Assembly: GCA_000333855.2 (NCBI GenBank)
Contig: CM007329.1
Location: 316,847 to 332,889 of the forward strand
Direction of reading: 5' to 3'
Length of the DNA: 16,043 bases
Source of the DNA: Endotrypanum monterogeii
Lineage: Eukaryota; Euglenozoa; Kinetoplastea; Trypanosomatida; Trypanosomatidae
In this document: in pieces, positions 7,445 to 15,548 of the stretch
Numbering within the stretch: position 1 is the stretch's first letter
How the letters are laid out: each line of letters begins with the position of its first letter
Program-made: the position numbers and the translations under genes
Notes under the pieces: generated by a model
Seen by the model: only the letters and a program-made list of their open reading frames with translations
Database searches by the model: none
Told to the model about the DNA's origin: nothing

Positions 7445-7578
7445 CGTGGGTGTGTGTCCCTCTCTCCGCGCTGGTGTGTCAGCCTTGATGTGCCCAAAGG
7501 GCAGACGAACAGTAGGAATACATTTTTATTGTTGCTTAGAGAGAGTTCAGAAACAAAAAAATTGGCCAGCGCTGATGC

Positions 7579-7581
<3 letters not shown>

Positions 7582-7615
<34 letters not shown>

Positions 7616-7640
7616 ATACATACGTGCGTGCGTGCGTGCG
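7582..7640. repeat. (AC)16 microsatellite and (GTGC)4 tract
   Basis: Pure AC at 7582-7613, a ten-base gap with GTATACATAC, then four GTGC tetranucleotides. Nearly the whole stretch alternates purine and pyrimidine. Confidence 0.95.
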
Positions 7641-8114
7641 GTCGTGTCTGTCTGAGGGAGGAGAGAGAAGCCCAGCCTCTGCAGGTCTCCTCCTCCTAGA
7701 CAATTATCGAACAACGAGAGAATACATATTTGTACCCCTTCCCGTACACCACTACATATTTAGCACTGTTCATCTTTTTTTTTTTTACCAGACACACACA
7801 CGCGCATACATACATGCATGCGTGTGGAAACGTCAGTGAGGTGTGTGCGTGTGTCCACTCTTCCCTAGCTGTGTTTGTGGAGAGTACGAAAAATGGGGTG
7901 AGTGGCCGAAAAAAGAAAAAAGGAGGGAAAAAAAAGGAGGAATGGCAGAGGAAGTCCCTCCAAGTGAAGTACCTGCACCTCAGTCTTGGGCTTCGGCAGT
8001 GCCTCCTCCCCTCTGTCCGCCAACCACAATCTCCTTATATTTACGTCATAAAAGAATCAGTGGCACCTGCGTCGCGGCAAACGTTTTTTGGAAGCTCCAG
8101 TCCAGCACGTTGTC

Positions 8115-8136
8115 TGTGTGTGTGTGTGTGTGTGTG
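8115..8136. repeat. (TG)11 microsatellite
   Basis: Uninterrupted TG on the plus strand, (CA)n on the coding strand, about 140 bases downstream of the helicase stop codon. Confidence 0.95.
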
Positions 8137-8272
8137 GTAGGGAGGGGGGGATGGACTGGCACAGTGCATGTAACCACCCCACCGGACCGTCCTGCATTCC
8201 GACCCCATCCTCCCCTCCCCTGCCTCCTTTAACAGCACCCCCAGACGCCGAGAACCACCGGACGATAACGCC

Positions 8273-10591
8273 CTACGACGGCGGACCACTAGGAGGCCCG
8301 AAGTTGGGCCCCGCTGGTGACGGGTTCTGCGCCTCATTCGCGACCCCCCGTGACGCCACGCCCCCGACATCGTTCCACACGCCGTGCTTCATGGTGCGGC
8401 TACCGAACTTGGCGCGACCGCCCTTGCGCCGTGCCAGCTGCCCGCGCCGGAACCACACCGCCTGCTCCCTTACGCGGTCCATCAATTTCAACTGCTGTCG
8501 TGGGGCCACACCGCCGTGAATACCGGTCGTCTGCGGATGGAAAATGGGACGCCATGTTGCGTTGTGGTGCACATACGTGCGCTCCAGATGCGCGGGGATC
8601 GTCTTGCGCGTGATGAGGGAGACGTACGACCGGGCCAACGCATTTACCTTGTGAGTACGCCACTCGGCGTAGCGAGGCTGCATCATGTCGGACTTGCGGT
8701 TGGTCATTCCTTCCATCGGGAGATTCGACTTCAGGAAAGCCTTGATGGCGGAAACAATGACGCCCTGCTGTTTGTTGTAGAGGTTATGCACCAGCCCCTC
8801 ACGCCCCATGCGCGCTGCTCGGCCGCCTCTACTGAGGTAGGTAAGCGCGTTAGTCGGCACATCAAAGTTGATAATCATGTCGACGTGGAGGTCGAGACCC
8901 CGAGCAGCCAGGTCTGTGGCACAGAGTATGTTTGTGCGGCCAGAGGCGAAGTCGCCATACATGTCCTTGCGCACCTTGTAGGGCAGTGAGGCATGAAGCA
9001 GCGACACGGCAAAGCCGGCGCTACGCAACTGGTGGAACACGGCTGTTGCGGCATCGATATGGCGGAAGAAGACAATGGTTCTGCGACCTTCAGCAAAAAC
9101 GGTGCGGCCGATGGGGCATGTGAAGGGTGCAGCGACAGTGGTCAGGTGCTCCCAGTGAAGCGGACGCACACGCTCCAGTGTGTACCTCGCGTACGAGTCG
9201 TGGGCGTAATCCTCAGCCGTCGTTGAGTCTTTCGAGCCGGAATGACGCACCAAAGGCACCTCTGTAGTCACGTTTTCTGATCTCTGTGCGCCTACCCCAT
9301 CCACGTCCACAACCTCATCGGCGACGGCTGCGCTGCCGTCACTCCCCTCCGGCTGCCCCCACCACGTGCGTTGCTTCATGGATTCGTGCCATTGGGCCAG
9401 GGAGCCGGCTAGCTTGCGCGGGTTTGTGTGCACATCGATCTCGGCAACGTCCGTATCAATCGTGACCGCTGCATGACCATTTTTGCGCAGAAGATGCATC
9501 AGCACCGTAAACTTTTCCGGCTCACGGCGAATCCCGTAGAAGCGGTGACGCAGCCGCACCTGCGGCCGGTGCATCTGCCCCCGGAACATGCATGTCACCG
9601 GATCACTGATCTTCCGGCCAACGATGTACTCAAGCTTACGCGTCATGTACGCAGTGATGAACACGTACTGTGTCTGAACCGGCCAGAGATATTGGAACTG
9701 ATTGCGCTTCTGCACCTTCATGAGCAGCTGCACAGCGTCATGGTCGTGGAGAGAACTCATCATCGCATCCGCCTCGTCAACCGCAACGTAGCGCAGGTCC
9801 TCAATGAAAAGACGACGTGTGCGGATGAGTCGAAGAAGGAGTTTTGGGTCCATGACAACAACATCCGCCATGGTGCGCTTCAGCATCCGCGACAGGTGGT
9901 ATTTCGAACGCTTCCGAGATGTGAAGCACACCGAGGTGAGGCCTGTCGCAACATCCAGCCGCCTGCACACCGACTGCAACTGCTCCACCAACTCCTTCGT
10001 CGGCGCCATCAAAATCATGCGTGGGCGTCGCTCGCGCAGCGGAATCTTGTACACATCTCGGTCCTTCATCATGTTCTGATAAAGGGGCACTAGATAAGCC
10101 AGTGTCTTGCCCTCCCCGTGAGGAGCAGCTATCACGGTATTTTTGTGCTGCAGCACAGCCTCGATGGCAGTCTGCTGGATCGGTGATGGCGTAGACACAC
10201 CCATGTCCGCAAGTGCGCCAAGGAGCTCCGAAGTGATGAGCATGTCGGTGAAGCTATCCACGGTCTTGGTCTTCACCGGTTTTGCGAGAAGCGGCGACAT
10301 TGCAGTACGCGAGGGAGAGAGACTCTGCAGCAGCTCGTGGCTTGCGGCGTGGTTGACGCGCTCACCCACCGACTGACTGAAGGTGCCGCCATACGCCTTC
10401 AGCTGGCGCGGTACTATCAAGGTGCGCACTTGGCACTGAATCGGCAGCAAAAGACGGGAAGAAAGCGTAAGACTGCTGCTGCATCGAGAAACACGCATCA
10501 TAGATGCTCGGGTACCAGAAGCAGACCACGGAAAAGCAGAAGCCGAGCAGCTGCATCCCACAACCGCAAGCTGCGGCGGTACACCAGCCAT
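8273..10591 (-). CDS. Divergent DEAD-box RNA helicase, probably mitochondrial
   Basis: A 772-residue protein when started at the ATG at 10591, the first ATG after the likely splice acceptor. The frame is open to an ATG at 10840, but both extra ATGs lie upstream of the polypyrimidine tract. Helicase motifs in order: Q-motif-like PSPIQQ (about 136), motif I APHGEGKT (156-163), Ia APTKELVEQL (196-205), II DEAD (272-275), III ITAY (312-315), IV TIVFFRH (505-511), V ATDLAARGLD (558-567), VI SRGGRAARMGREG (587-599). Motifs I, III and VI deviate from AxTGSGKT, SAT and HRIGRTGR. About 125 residues (373-500) separate the usual start of RecA2 from motif IV, in part acidic low complexity. A Ser/Arg-rich, acid-poor N-terminus (especially from Met31-32: MMRVSRCSSSLTLSSRLLLP) suggests mitochondrial import. 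The C-terminus is basic and may bind RNA. A role in mitoribosome assembly or mitochondrial RNA processing is inferred. Confidence 0.88.
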   Translation of the reverse strand: MAGVPPQLAVVGCSCSASAFPWSASGTRASMMRVSRCSSSLTLSSRLLLPIQCQVRTLIVPRQLKAYGGTFSQSVGERVNHAASHELLQSLSPSRTAMSPLLAKPVKTKTVDSFTDMLITSELLGALADMGVSTPSPIQQTAIEAVLQHKNTVIAAPHGEGKTLAYLVPLYQNMMKDRDVYKIPLRERRPRMILMAPTKELVEQLQSVCRRLDVATGLTSVCFTSRKRSKYHLSRMLKRTMADVVVMDPKLLLRLIRTRRLFIEDLRYVAVDEADAMMSSLHDHDAVQLLMKVQKRNQFQYLWPVQTQYVFITAYMTRKLEYIVGRKISDPVTCMFRGQMHRPQVRLRHRFYGIRREPEKFTVLMHLLRKNGHAAVTIDTDVAEIDVHTNPRKLAGSLAQWHESMKQRTWWGQPEGSDGSAAVADEVVDVDGVGAQRSENVTTEVPLVRHSGSKDSTTAEDYAHDSYARYTLERVRPLHWEHLTTVAAPFTCPIGRTVFAEGRRTIVFFRHIDAATAVFHQLRSAGFAVSLLHASLPYKVRKDMYGDFASGRTNILCATDLAARGLDLHVDMIINFDVPTNALTYLSRGGRAARMGREGLVHNLYNKQQGVIVSAIKAFLKSNLPMEGMTNRKSDMMQPRYAEWRTHKVNALARSYVSLITRKTIPAHLERTYVHHNATWRPIFHPQTTGIHGGVAPRQQLKLMDRVREQAVWFRRGQLARRKGGRAKFGSRTMKHGVWNDVGGVASRGVANEAQNPSPAGPNFGPPSGPPS

Positions 10592-10721
10592 GTTCAACTT
10601 GACAACTGAGGACCCAAAAGACGAGCGGTACACACACGCGTATCGATGTGTGAGGTTGTACAGGTACGTAACTGTCTGTATAAAAGCGGCGACGGTCCCC
10701 CCCCTCGTTAGGTGAGGACTA

Positions 10722-10778
10722 CTAGAGCTCCACGGAGCAGTGGTGATATGAAGTGAGAGCGGAAAGGGAAAAAAAAAA
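10722..10778 (-). promoter_or_regulatory. Candidate polypyrimidine tract and AG acceptor for the helicase gene
   Basis: On the coding strand T10 CCCTTTCCGCTCTCAC (10778-10754) precedes the first AGs, at 10729-10728 and 10723-10722. No ATG lies between these AGs and 10591, which decides the start codon used for the helicase. Confidence 0.6.
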
Positions 10779-11241
10779 CACGAGGCGGAAGTCATGAAAA
10801 GTGAAAAGGGGGGTGGAGGGGACAGAAGATGTGAGGCCAAAGGACTTGGCGCACGTATATATATATATAGTGCGTGTGGAGGAGTTGGGAACAGATGTGC
10901 AGGCGTTTCGCTTACCTCCCCTCGACTGCCAACACGCTGAGCATTATTCCGTGTACAGTTGTTCTCCCCTCAACGACAACAACAAAAAAGAAAAAAATTG
11001 GAAGCATCAGCATAAATGAAGCAGCACACGTAGAGTGGCAGTTATCATCCGAAGGTGCAGCGAACCTCCTCTCTCCTTCAGGGCGTCTGCCTCATACCTG
11101 CGTACATATGGTGGCACCAGCCAGGCCCCCCGGTTCTGGATATATATTTTTTCTTTTATGCGGCTTCCCTTCGCTGGGAAACAGGAGAGGGAGAGGAGGG
11201 GGGAAGGAGAAAGACCTCGATAAGCTCTTAAGAAACACACA

Positions 11242-11248
<7 letters not shown>

Positions 11249-11273
<25 letters not shown>
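11249..11273. repeat. (TA)12 microsatellite
   Basis: Uninterrupted TA alternation within an AT-rich stretch, about 150 bases downstream of the MYG1 stop codon. Confidence 0.95.
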
Positions 11274-11423
11274 TTCTAATTGATATATAAATACACGTAA
11301 TGACACCACAGGGAAAAAAAGCGATGTTGGCCCGCACTGGCCCAACCCCACGCTCAGCCATGGCTTCCTCGCAATCTCCAGAATAAACAAAGAAAAAAAA
11401 ACGGTGAACAAGCAGTACCACCA

Positions 11424-12614
11424 CTACGACACGACAAGCGCCTGCTTCGCCAGGGCCATGGCACCGCCGAACGTCTTCATGCCACCAATAAAACCTGAGA
11501 CGTGCACAAAGACACCACCTTCGATGCCGGAGGCGGCGCTCAGCTCCGCATCACGTAGGCCGCGGTACGGCAGCGGTTTTCGGTTCTCGAAGCTAGTGCT
11601 CGTCTTCGGCACCGCCTGCACGCGCCAGCCTTTGCCGTCAGAGAACACCACGTAGAGCACTGCACCGACGCAGCCGCTCTCCTCTTCGAGCTCGAGGAGG
11701 TGGTCCTTCCAAGGACAAGTCTTTGTGTCCTTGAACACCATTATCCTGCCGCTCTCATCGAACTCGTGGCGGCGCTGGAAGGCACCCTCGACGATGGAGC
11801 GAGCAGGCAGCCAGCTGAAGGCGAGGTATGTGAGGGCCTGAAAAAACTCGGTTACCGCCATCTCTACCGCCACAGCGAAGTTGGCATTCTCTGCCACGAC
11901 ATCACCGCTATCAGGTTCATTCCAGTAAGCCTGCAGCTGATTTATGCGATGCGAAAGGTTGGTGCTTTGCTTGTAGTTGGGAACGAGAGTACCGCTGGAT
12001 GAGTCAGCGAGGCCCCAGCACTCAACCCCGTTGTCGATGCCATCCACCTGCTCCACAAAATTCGCGTAAAGGGCATCTTCAAGAACATCGAGCTCCGCGT
12101 CCGAGACGCTGGTGCGTGTCTCCGGCCAGCCTGTCATGGCCAATACCGCCGTGCGCACAGTCGAGGACGGCTGCAACGCCGCCTCGATGTACTGGCGAAT
12201 GATCTGACGTCCGAAATGTTTGTACACTAATCCGGCGGAAGAGAGACGCGTCTTGTACGACTTCTTTGGCGTCGTCATTGTACCATGGAAGCTAGCTTGG
12301 TGGTGGTCGTAGCGGTTCCTTTCAGCGTCGTAGATGGCACCGACGTCGACAACGATGTCACATGCGTCTATTTGCTTCGGATCGCGTGTGCGTAGGATGG
12401 CAGCCTCCTGGTACTCGGGAACGTGACGCAGCAGACCACACGCCATCGCCTCGTCACAGTGAAAACTGCCGTTGTGCGTACATATGACCAGCCTTGGGTC
12501 GGTACTGCCGCTGTTCCCTGCAGCGACAGCAGGTCGCTCCGGGAGAGACGCCAACACTGTCAACCCACTCAAGTGGCCTGAGACGTACTCCGTAATGAAC
12601 CTACGTGCGCTCAT
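11424..12614 (-). CDS. MYG1: MYG1-family metal-dependent (DHH-like) exonuclease
   Basis: A 396-residue protein that aligns with the MYG1/UPF0160 family over almost its whole length. Family signatures are visible in order: CTHNGSFHCDEAMA (45-58), TRDP (76-79), CDIVVDVG (85-92), YDHHQASF (102-109), LSSAGLVYKHFG (124-135), NFVEQVDGIDNG (185-196), SWLPAR (267-272), CPWKDHL (300-306), VQAVPK (332-337), GLRD (353-356) and HVSGFIGG (371-378). The His/Asp residues of the first block, D90 and the DHH triad are the expected metal ligands of this phosphoesterase fold. MYG1 in yeast and human is a 3'-5' RNA exonuclease shared between nucleus/nucleolus and mitochondrion. Length is typical. About 35 residues precede the core and may be a targeting segment. 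An extra segment near 148-178 is kinetoplastid-specific or lineage-specific. No motif is missing, so an active enzyme is expected. Confidence 0.95.
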   Translation of the reverse strand: MSARRFITEYVSGHLSGLTVLASLPERPAVAAGNSGSTDPRLVICTHNGSFHCDEAMACGLLRHVPEYQEAAILRTRDPKQIDACDIVVDVGAIYDAERNRYDHHQASFHGTMTTPKKSYKTRLSSAGLVYKHFGRQIIRQYIEAALQPSSTVRTAVLAMTGWPETRTSVSDAELDVLEDALYANFVEQVDGIDNGVECWGLADSSSGTLVPNYKQSTNLSHRINQLQAYWNEPDSGDVVAENANFAVAVEMAVTEFFQALTYLAFSWLPARSIVEGAFQRRHEFDESGRIMVFKDTKTCPWKDHLLELEEESGCVGAVLYVVFSDGKGWRVQAVPKTSTSFENRKPLPYRGLRDAELSAASGIEGGVFVHVSGFIGGMKTFGGAMALAKQALVVS

Positions 12615-12676
12615 TGCCGTTGTGTGAGAGAAATTTTCGGAATGAGGGCAACGAGGGGGACAGAAAAAATCGAAGA

Positions 12677-12696
12677 CTCTGCGCGCGCGTGCGAAC

Positions 12697-12740
<44 letters not shown>

Positions 12741-12790
12741 CCCGTGAGTGAATGAGCATAAGAAGAAAGAAAAAAAAAAGAATAGAGAGA
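12677..12790 (-). promoter_or_regulatory. Candidate splice-acceptor region of MYG1 interrupted by (CA)20
   Basis: A polypyrimidine tract on the coding strand (12782-12761, pure pyrimidine) is followed by about 20 mixed bases, then (CA)20 (12738-12699), and then the first AGs at 12697-12696, 12680-12679 and 12678-12677. No AG occurs between tract and repeat, so splicing probably uses an AG right after the repeat. Confidence 0.5.
12699..12738. repeat. (GT)20 microsatellite
   Basis: Forty bases of uninterrupted GT on the plus strand, the longest pure dinucleotide tract in the window. It lies 85 bases upstream of the MYG1 start codon. Confidence 0.97.
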
Positions 12791-13281
12791 TCGAGAGAGG
12801 TGGGGCACTTAGTGGGAGACCAGATCAACAACAAAACGTCAGAGGAATATCGACAATCTTAGCAGTGTGTAGAGAAAAACTCGTCGTACGAGATGCTCAC
12901 CCCCCCCCGATGCACGACCGCGTCGAAGGGAAAAAAAAAACAGAAAGCGGAAGTACTGGCAATGCGGTTTTGACCTCCACCAGACGGAAGTTGTGGTGGT
13001 CAAGTCTCAGCAACGCGTCACTCGAAACACCTGCACTTCGTAACGTAGACAGGCACACACACACACACACAAGCACACATGCACACATGCACTAGCACAT
13101 CAAACCACCACTTCTCCTCCATCTCACATTGCGTCTTTGCTACAGATCACCACCACCCGCCTCATCCCCCTCCTCCAACACGCGGTTGTCTGGTCTTCCG
13201 GCCTTCCTACCTACCCCGAAGCAGCAATATTCAGAGAGTCGACAAACTGTACATCAGCGCTGCTTTTTTCTGTGCGTGTCT

Positions 13282-13286
<5 letters not shown>

Positions 13287-13312
<26 letters not shown>
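13287..13312. repeat. (TG)13 microsatellite
   Basis: Pure TG on the plus strand in the RJL-MYG1 spacer, preceded by imperfect TG (13271-13285). Confidence 0.95.
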
Positions 13313-13438
13313 GAAAAGGGCGGAGGAGGCAGCCAGACAAAAAAACGTAGCACACACGCACAGAGTAGAACACAGGGGCGCATTGAAGAAAAAGAAAGTC
13401 GGGCGGCAACTTTGAAAAACATGTTTGGTGTATCAACA

Positions 13439-13464
13439 TGTGTGTGTGTGTGTGTGTGTGTGTG
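13439..13464. repeat. (TG)13 microsatellite
   Basis: Pure TG on the plus strand, about 180 bases downstream of the RJL stop codon. It is the same length as the tract at 13287. Confidence 0.95.
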
Positions 13465-13641
13465 CGTCCGTTTGCACCACCGCCCCCCCTGCTCCCCTTT
13501 CTCTCGCCTCCGGCTCGCTCCTCCCCTTGTCGGCCCCAAATGAATAGGCAAGTGTGCGTTGATGCCTACTCGTTCCTCTGTTCTCCATCACACAACCTGC
13601 AAGCAGCATATGCCAAGCAGGAGGCATAACGATAAACCTAA

Positions 13642-14478
13642 TCACATGAACTTGGCGACTACCCGCACCACCAAATCCTCAATCGCCTCCTTCACATTTT
13701 TCTCAGTACTCGCGCTTGTCTCGTAGTACGCGGCACAGCCGTGCTCACGTGCCCAGGCACGCCCCTGCTCCTCGCTCACGACCCGCGGTCGCGGCGCGGC
13801 AGCTCCGGGGACTGCTGTGTCATCCATTTTGTTTGCACAAAGCACCACAACGGGTGCCCTCCCGTCAGTGCCGCCCACAGCCTTTCCAGCAGCGGTGCTA
13901 CCCGTAATTGTGGGTACAGACTTACGCTTCCCAGCGCTTCTAGTAGCTGCCGCGTTGCTGGAAGAGCCATCGTTTCGGGCCTCGCCGCCAGCGCCGGCAG
14001 CGGTCGATGATATCCCTTCACAGTACGAGCTGAGCTCCTCCCACCAATTCTGCAGAGCGGCAAAGCTCTGTGCATTGCAGACATCGTACATCAGCAACAC
14101 GCCTTGGGCAGCTTCGTAAAACTCGTTTCGGATCTCGCGATAGTCCTCGTCGCCGGAGCCGTCCCAAAAGTTGACTCTCACGGATGCCGGAATGGCGGAA
14201 GAGGCACTGCCACCGCTCTCACTGTCGTTCTCCAGCATGCCGGTCGACGACGACCCGCTGCGGCGCTGCTGCAGCACTGCCGCCTTGTTCAACGCAATTT
14301 GTTTCACACCAAAGTCGATGCCAATGGTGGGAATGTATTTGGTGATGAAGCGACCCTCGCAGTAGCGCTTTATGAAACAACTCTTGCCCACGCCGACATT
14401 GCCGATGGCCAACAGCTTAATGCGCGGATAATCTAAAGACGCGGGCAGGGCAGGGGTGTGCGTGGGTGCAAATGTCAT
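13642..14478 (-). CDS. RJL (RabJ-like) small GTPase
   Basis: A 278-residue Ras-superfamily GTPase. G1 is GNVGVGKS (26-33), followed by FIKRYCEGRF and KYIPTIGIDFG with the G2 Thr at 51. G3 is WDGSGDEDY (Asp106, Gly109). The RNEFYEAAQGVLLMYDV segment comes next, then G4 NKMD (216-219) and G5 ETSAS (253-257). The KRYCE..F and RNEFY signatures match the RJL family (DNAJC27/RBJ in animals), which has been linked by its phylogenetic distribution to flagellated eukaryotes. The catalytic Gln after G3 Gly is replaced by Asp110, as expected for a GTPase with weak intrinsic hydrolysis. There is no C-terminal Cys for prenylation and no J domain. Two low-complexity insertions, of about 30 residues at 64-100 and about 45 at 154-208, enlarge it beyond the usual 200 or so. 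The start at 14478 is the first ATG after the splice signal; the open frame up to 14697 crosses that signal. Confidence 0.9.
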   Translation of the reverse strand: MTFAPTHTPALPASLDYPRIKLLAIGNVGVGKSCFIKRYCEGRFITKYIPTIGIDFGVKQIALNKAAVLQQRRSGSSSTGMLENDSESGGSASSAIPASVRVNFWDGSGDEDYREIRNEFYEAAQGVLLMYDVCNAQSFAALQNWWEELSSYCEGISSTAAGAGGEARNDGSSSNAAATRSAGKRKSVPTITGSTAAGKAVGGTDGRAPVVVLCANKMDDTAVPGAAAPRPRVVSEEQGRAWAREHGCAAYYETSASTEKNVKEAIEDLVVRVVAKFM

Positions 14479-15193
14479 TGCTGACGGGGAAGCGCAAGTG
14501 GGTAGAGTCGCACGGGCGTGTCTATGCAGAGCTTTCAGGTAACGCGCCCGAACGGGAGGGAAGGGGGAAGTCAGTACCCGGTCGATCAAAGTCACGCAAC
14601 AGTCTTTTTTTTTCTTTACTTGCTGACTTTGTTTGTTGAGCGGAGGGGGGGAAAGGGGGAAAGAAAGAGGAGGGAATGACGAGGGGGGGGGGCACATTGT
14701 TGCTTGAGCGACTGGTCACCAATTTCAGGGATTCATGTGCATCTGCACCATGCCAGCCCTCTCCTCCTTGTGATGGACTTGTCCCGTTCACCCTGCTGTT
14801 CATCGAACCGTTCCATGTACAAGGCATCAACACAGGACGCACACAGACTATTGGGAAGGGGGGAACCGTTGAGCGGATACGCGCCGCTTGATTCAACTAT
14901 TATGCATCACGAGGCGCCACGTCCTCGAGCTCACTCGAGGTCTTTCTCCCTCTTCCCCTCCCTCCTCTCGCCCTTCTCTTGTTTCACACTTCCCTGCAAC
15001 CTTCCAACAGTAGACACAAAAAAAAAAAAAATTGTTTGTTCGTGTGACGGGGAAAGCGCCACGAAGGTCCACATGTCCGAGTGAGCATATATACCATCCA
15101 CATGCACCACAAACGACCAAGGGAAAGCAAAGATTTCTTCTTCTCTCGGCCTCCACGTCCTGTATTTGCTTTTCACGGCGCATCTTTCATACC
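14479..15193. other. Intergenic spacer, 0.7 kb: small membrane protein 3' region and RJL 5' region
   Basis: No supported gene. It holds a G-rich tract at 14642-14692, T9 near 14605, A14 at 15018-15031 and a pyrimidine-rich plus-strand stretch at 14940-15000. A palindromic CTCGAGCTCACTCGAG lies at 14924-14939. The splice signal of the RJL gene is at 14623-14675. Confidence 0.7.
14623..14675 (-). promoter_or_regulatory. Candidate polypyrimidine tract and AG acceptor for the RJL gene
   Basis: A pyrimidine tract on the coding strand (14675-14642, C and T only) is followed by the first AGs at 14628-14627 and 14624-14623. No ATG occurs between these and 14478, which supports that start. Confidence 0.6.
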
Positions 15194-15466
15194 CTAATGC
15201 CCTTCATAGCGCTCCGCAAAGCCATCGTCGGTTGGCGCCGCCAGGCCAAGCTCCCGGGCTCGCCATCGCTCTCGCTCTATGTCCTTCTTGATTGAGGAAT
15301 GACGACGAGTGCGCTCTTTCTCCTCGCTAATATAAACTAAACAGTAGATGCCGAGAGCTGCCAGACTGGAGCCTATCAGCAGGCGTCGGTCGCATGCCCG
15401 CTTGAAGCCAACGAGCTCTTGCACCTTCGGGTTAGACCCAACGTAGCGCTTCACGTATGAGTTCAT
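15194..15466 (-). CDS. Small single-pass membrane protein of unknown function
   Basis: A 90-residue protein I do not recognise. A polar, moderately basic N-terminus (MNSYVKRYVGSNPKVQELVG) leads to one hydrophobic segment at about 28-47 (LLIGSSLAALGIYCLVYI), then a highly charged helix-prone region (SEEKERTRR, KKDIERERWRARELG) and an acidic end. The segment lengths suit a small organellar membrane subunit or assembly factor, for example mitochondrial inner membrane, but no motif proves this. It is retained as a gene because it fits the spacing of the array, is preceded by a good pyrimidine tract and AG, and has amino-acid composition unlike the repeat-derived frames nearby. The main caution is an out-of-frame ATG ten bases upstream. 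Confidence 0.65.
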   Translation of the reverse strand: MNSYVKRYVGSNPKVQELVGFKRACDRRLLIGSSLAALGIYCLVYISEEKERTRRHSSIKKDIERERWRARELGLAAPTDDGFAERYEGH

Positions 15467-15476
15467 GGCTGGTCAT
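15432..15476 (-). other. Overlapping upstream ORF at the small membrane protein start
   Basis: An ATG at 15476, ten bases before the chosen start and in another frame, reads MTSHELIREALRWV and stops at 15432. The only AGs between the pyrimidine tract and the main ATG are at 15512-15511 and 15470-15469. The first puts this ATG in the leader; the second would leave a leader of two bases. Confidence 0.4.
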
Positions 15477-15510
15477 CGCGATGTGCACACACGTGTACGA
15501 GAGGGGGAGT

Positions 15511-15548
15511 CTCGTGCAGAGAAAAGGGAGGAGAGGAAGAAAGAAAAT
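15511..15548 (-). promoter_or_regulatory. Candidate polypyrimidine tract and AG acceptor for the small membrane protein
   Basis: On the coding strand CATTTTCTTTCTTCCTCTCC and following pyrimidines (15548-15518) are followed by GCACGAG with the AG at 15512-15511, the first AG after the tract. It gives a leader of about 45 bases. Confidence 0.5.

Larger units (their letters stand above)
7200..8272. other. Intergenic spacer, 1.1 kb: helicase 3' region and AAA+ gene 5' region
   Basis: No supported gene. It holds (AT)12 at 7404-7427 next to a short TG tract, (AC)16 at 7582-7613 followed by GTGC repeats (7624-7640), T12 near 7775-7786, a short CA tract near 7792-7803, a long purine tract at 7898-7944 (a strong polypyrimidine tract on the coding strand) and (TG)11 at 8115-8136. 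The AT-rich part at 7225-7265 is just upstream of the AAA+ start. Confidence 0.7.
10592..11423. other. Intergenic spacer, 0.8 kb: MYG1 3' region and helicase 5' region
   Basis: No supported gene. It contains (TA)n at 10857-10869, a longer (TA)n at 11249-11273, purine-rich tracts at 11184-11215 and A-rich runs near 10983 and 11392. Next to the helicase it holds the splice signal. A reading frame for the helicase continues through 10840 but is probably untranslated. Confidence 0.7.
12615..13641. other. Intergenic spacer, 1.0 kb: RJL 3' region and MYG1 5' region
   Basis: No supported gene. It holds (GT)20 at 12699-12738, C9 at 12900-12908, A10 near 12931-12940, (CA)9 at 13054-13071 followed by CACACATGCA repeats, (TG)13 at 13287-13312 and (TG)13 at 13439-13464. 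Frames across it are built from repeat translation (Val-Cys or Thr-His runs). Confidence 0.7.

Noticed and set aside
8384..8989. 201-codon plus-strand open frame
   Set aside because: It is antisense to helicase motifs V-VI and its C-terminus, and all other genes run on the minus strand.
9428..10093. 221-codon plus-strand open frame
   Set aside because: It is a complement of the helicase core motifs (Ia to II); no independent protein features.
12897..13551. Several frames on both strands in the RJL-MYG1 spacer
   Set aside because: They consist largely of Val-Cys or Thr-His runs translated from TG/CA tracts.
14924..14939. Palindrome CTCGAGCTCACTCGAG
   Set aside because: Short, imperfect at the centre and with no neighbouring structure; consistent with chance.
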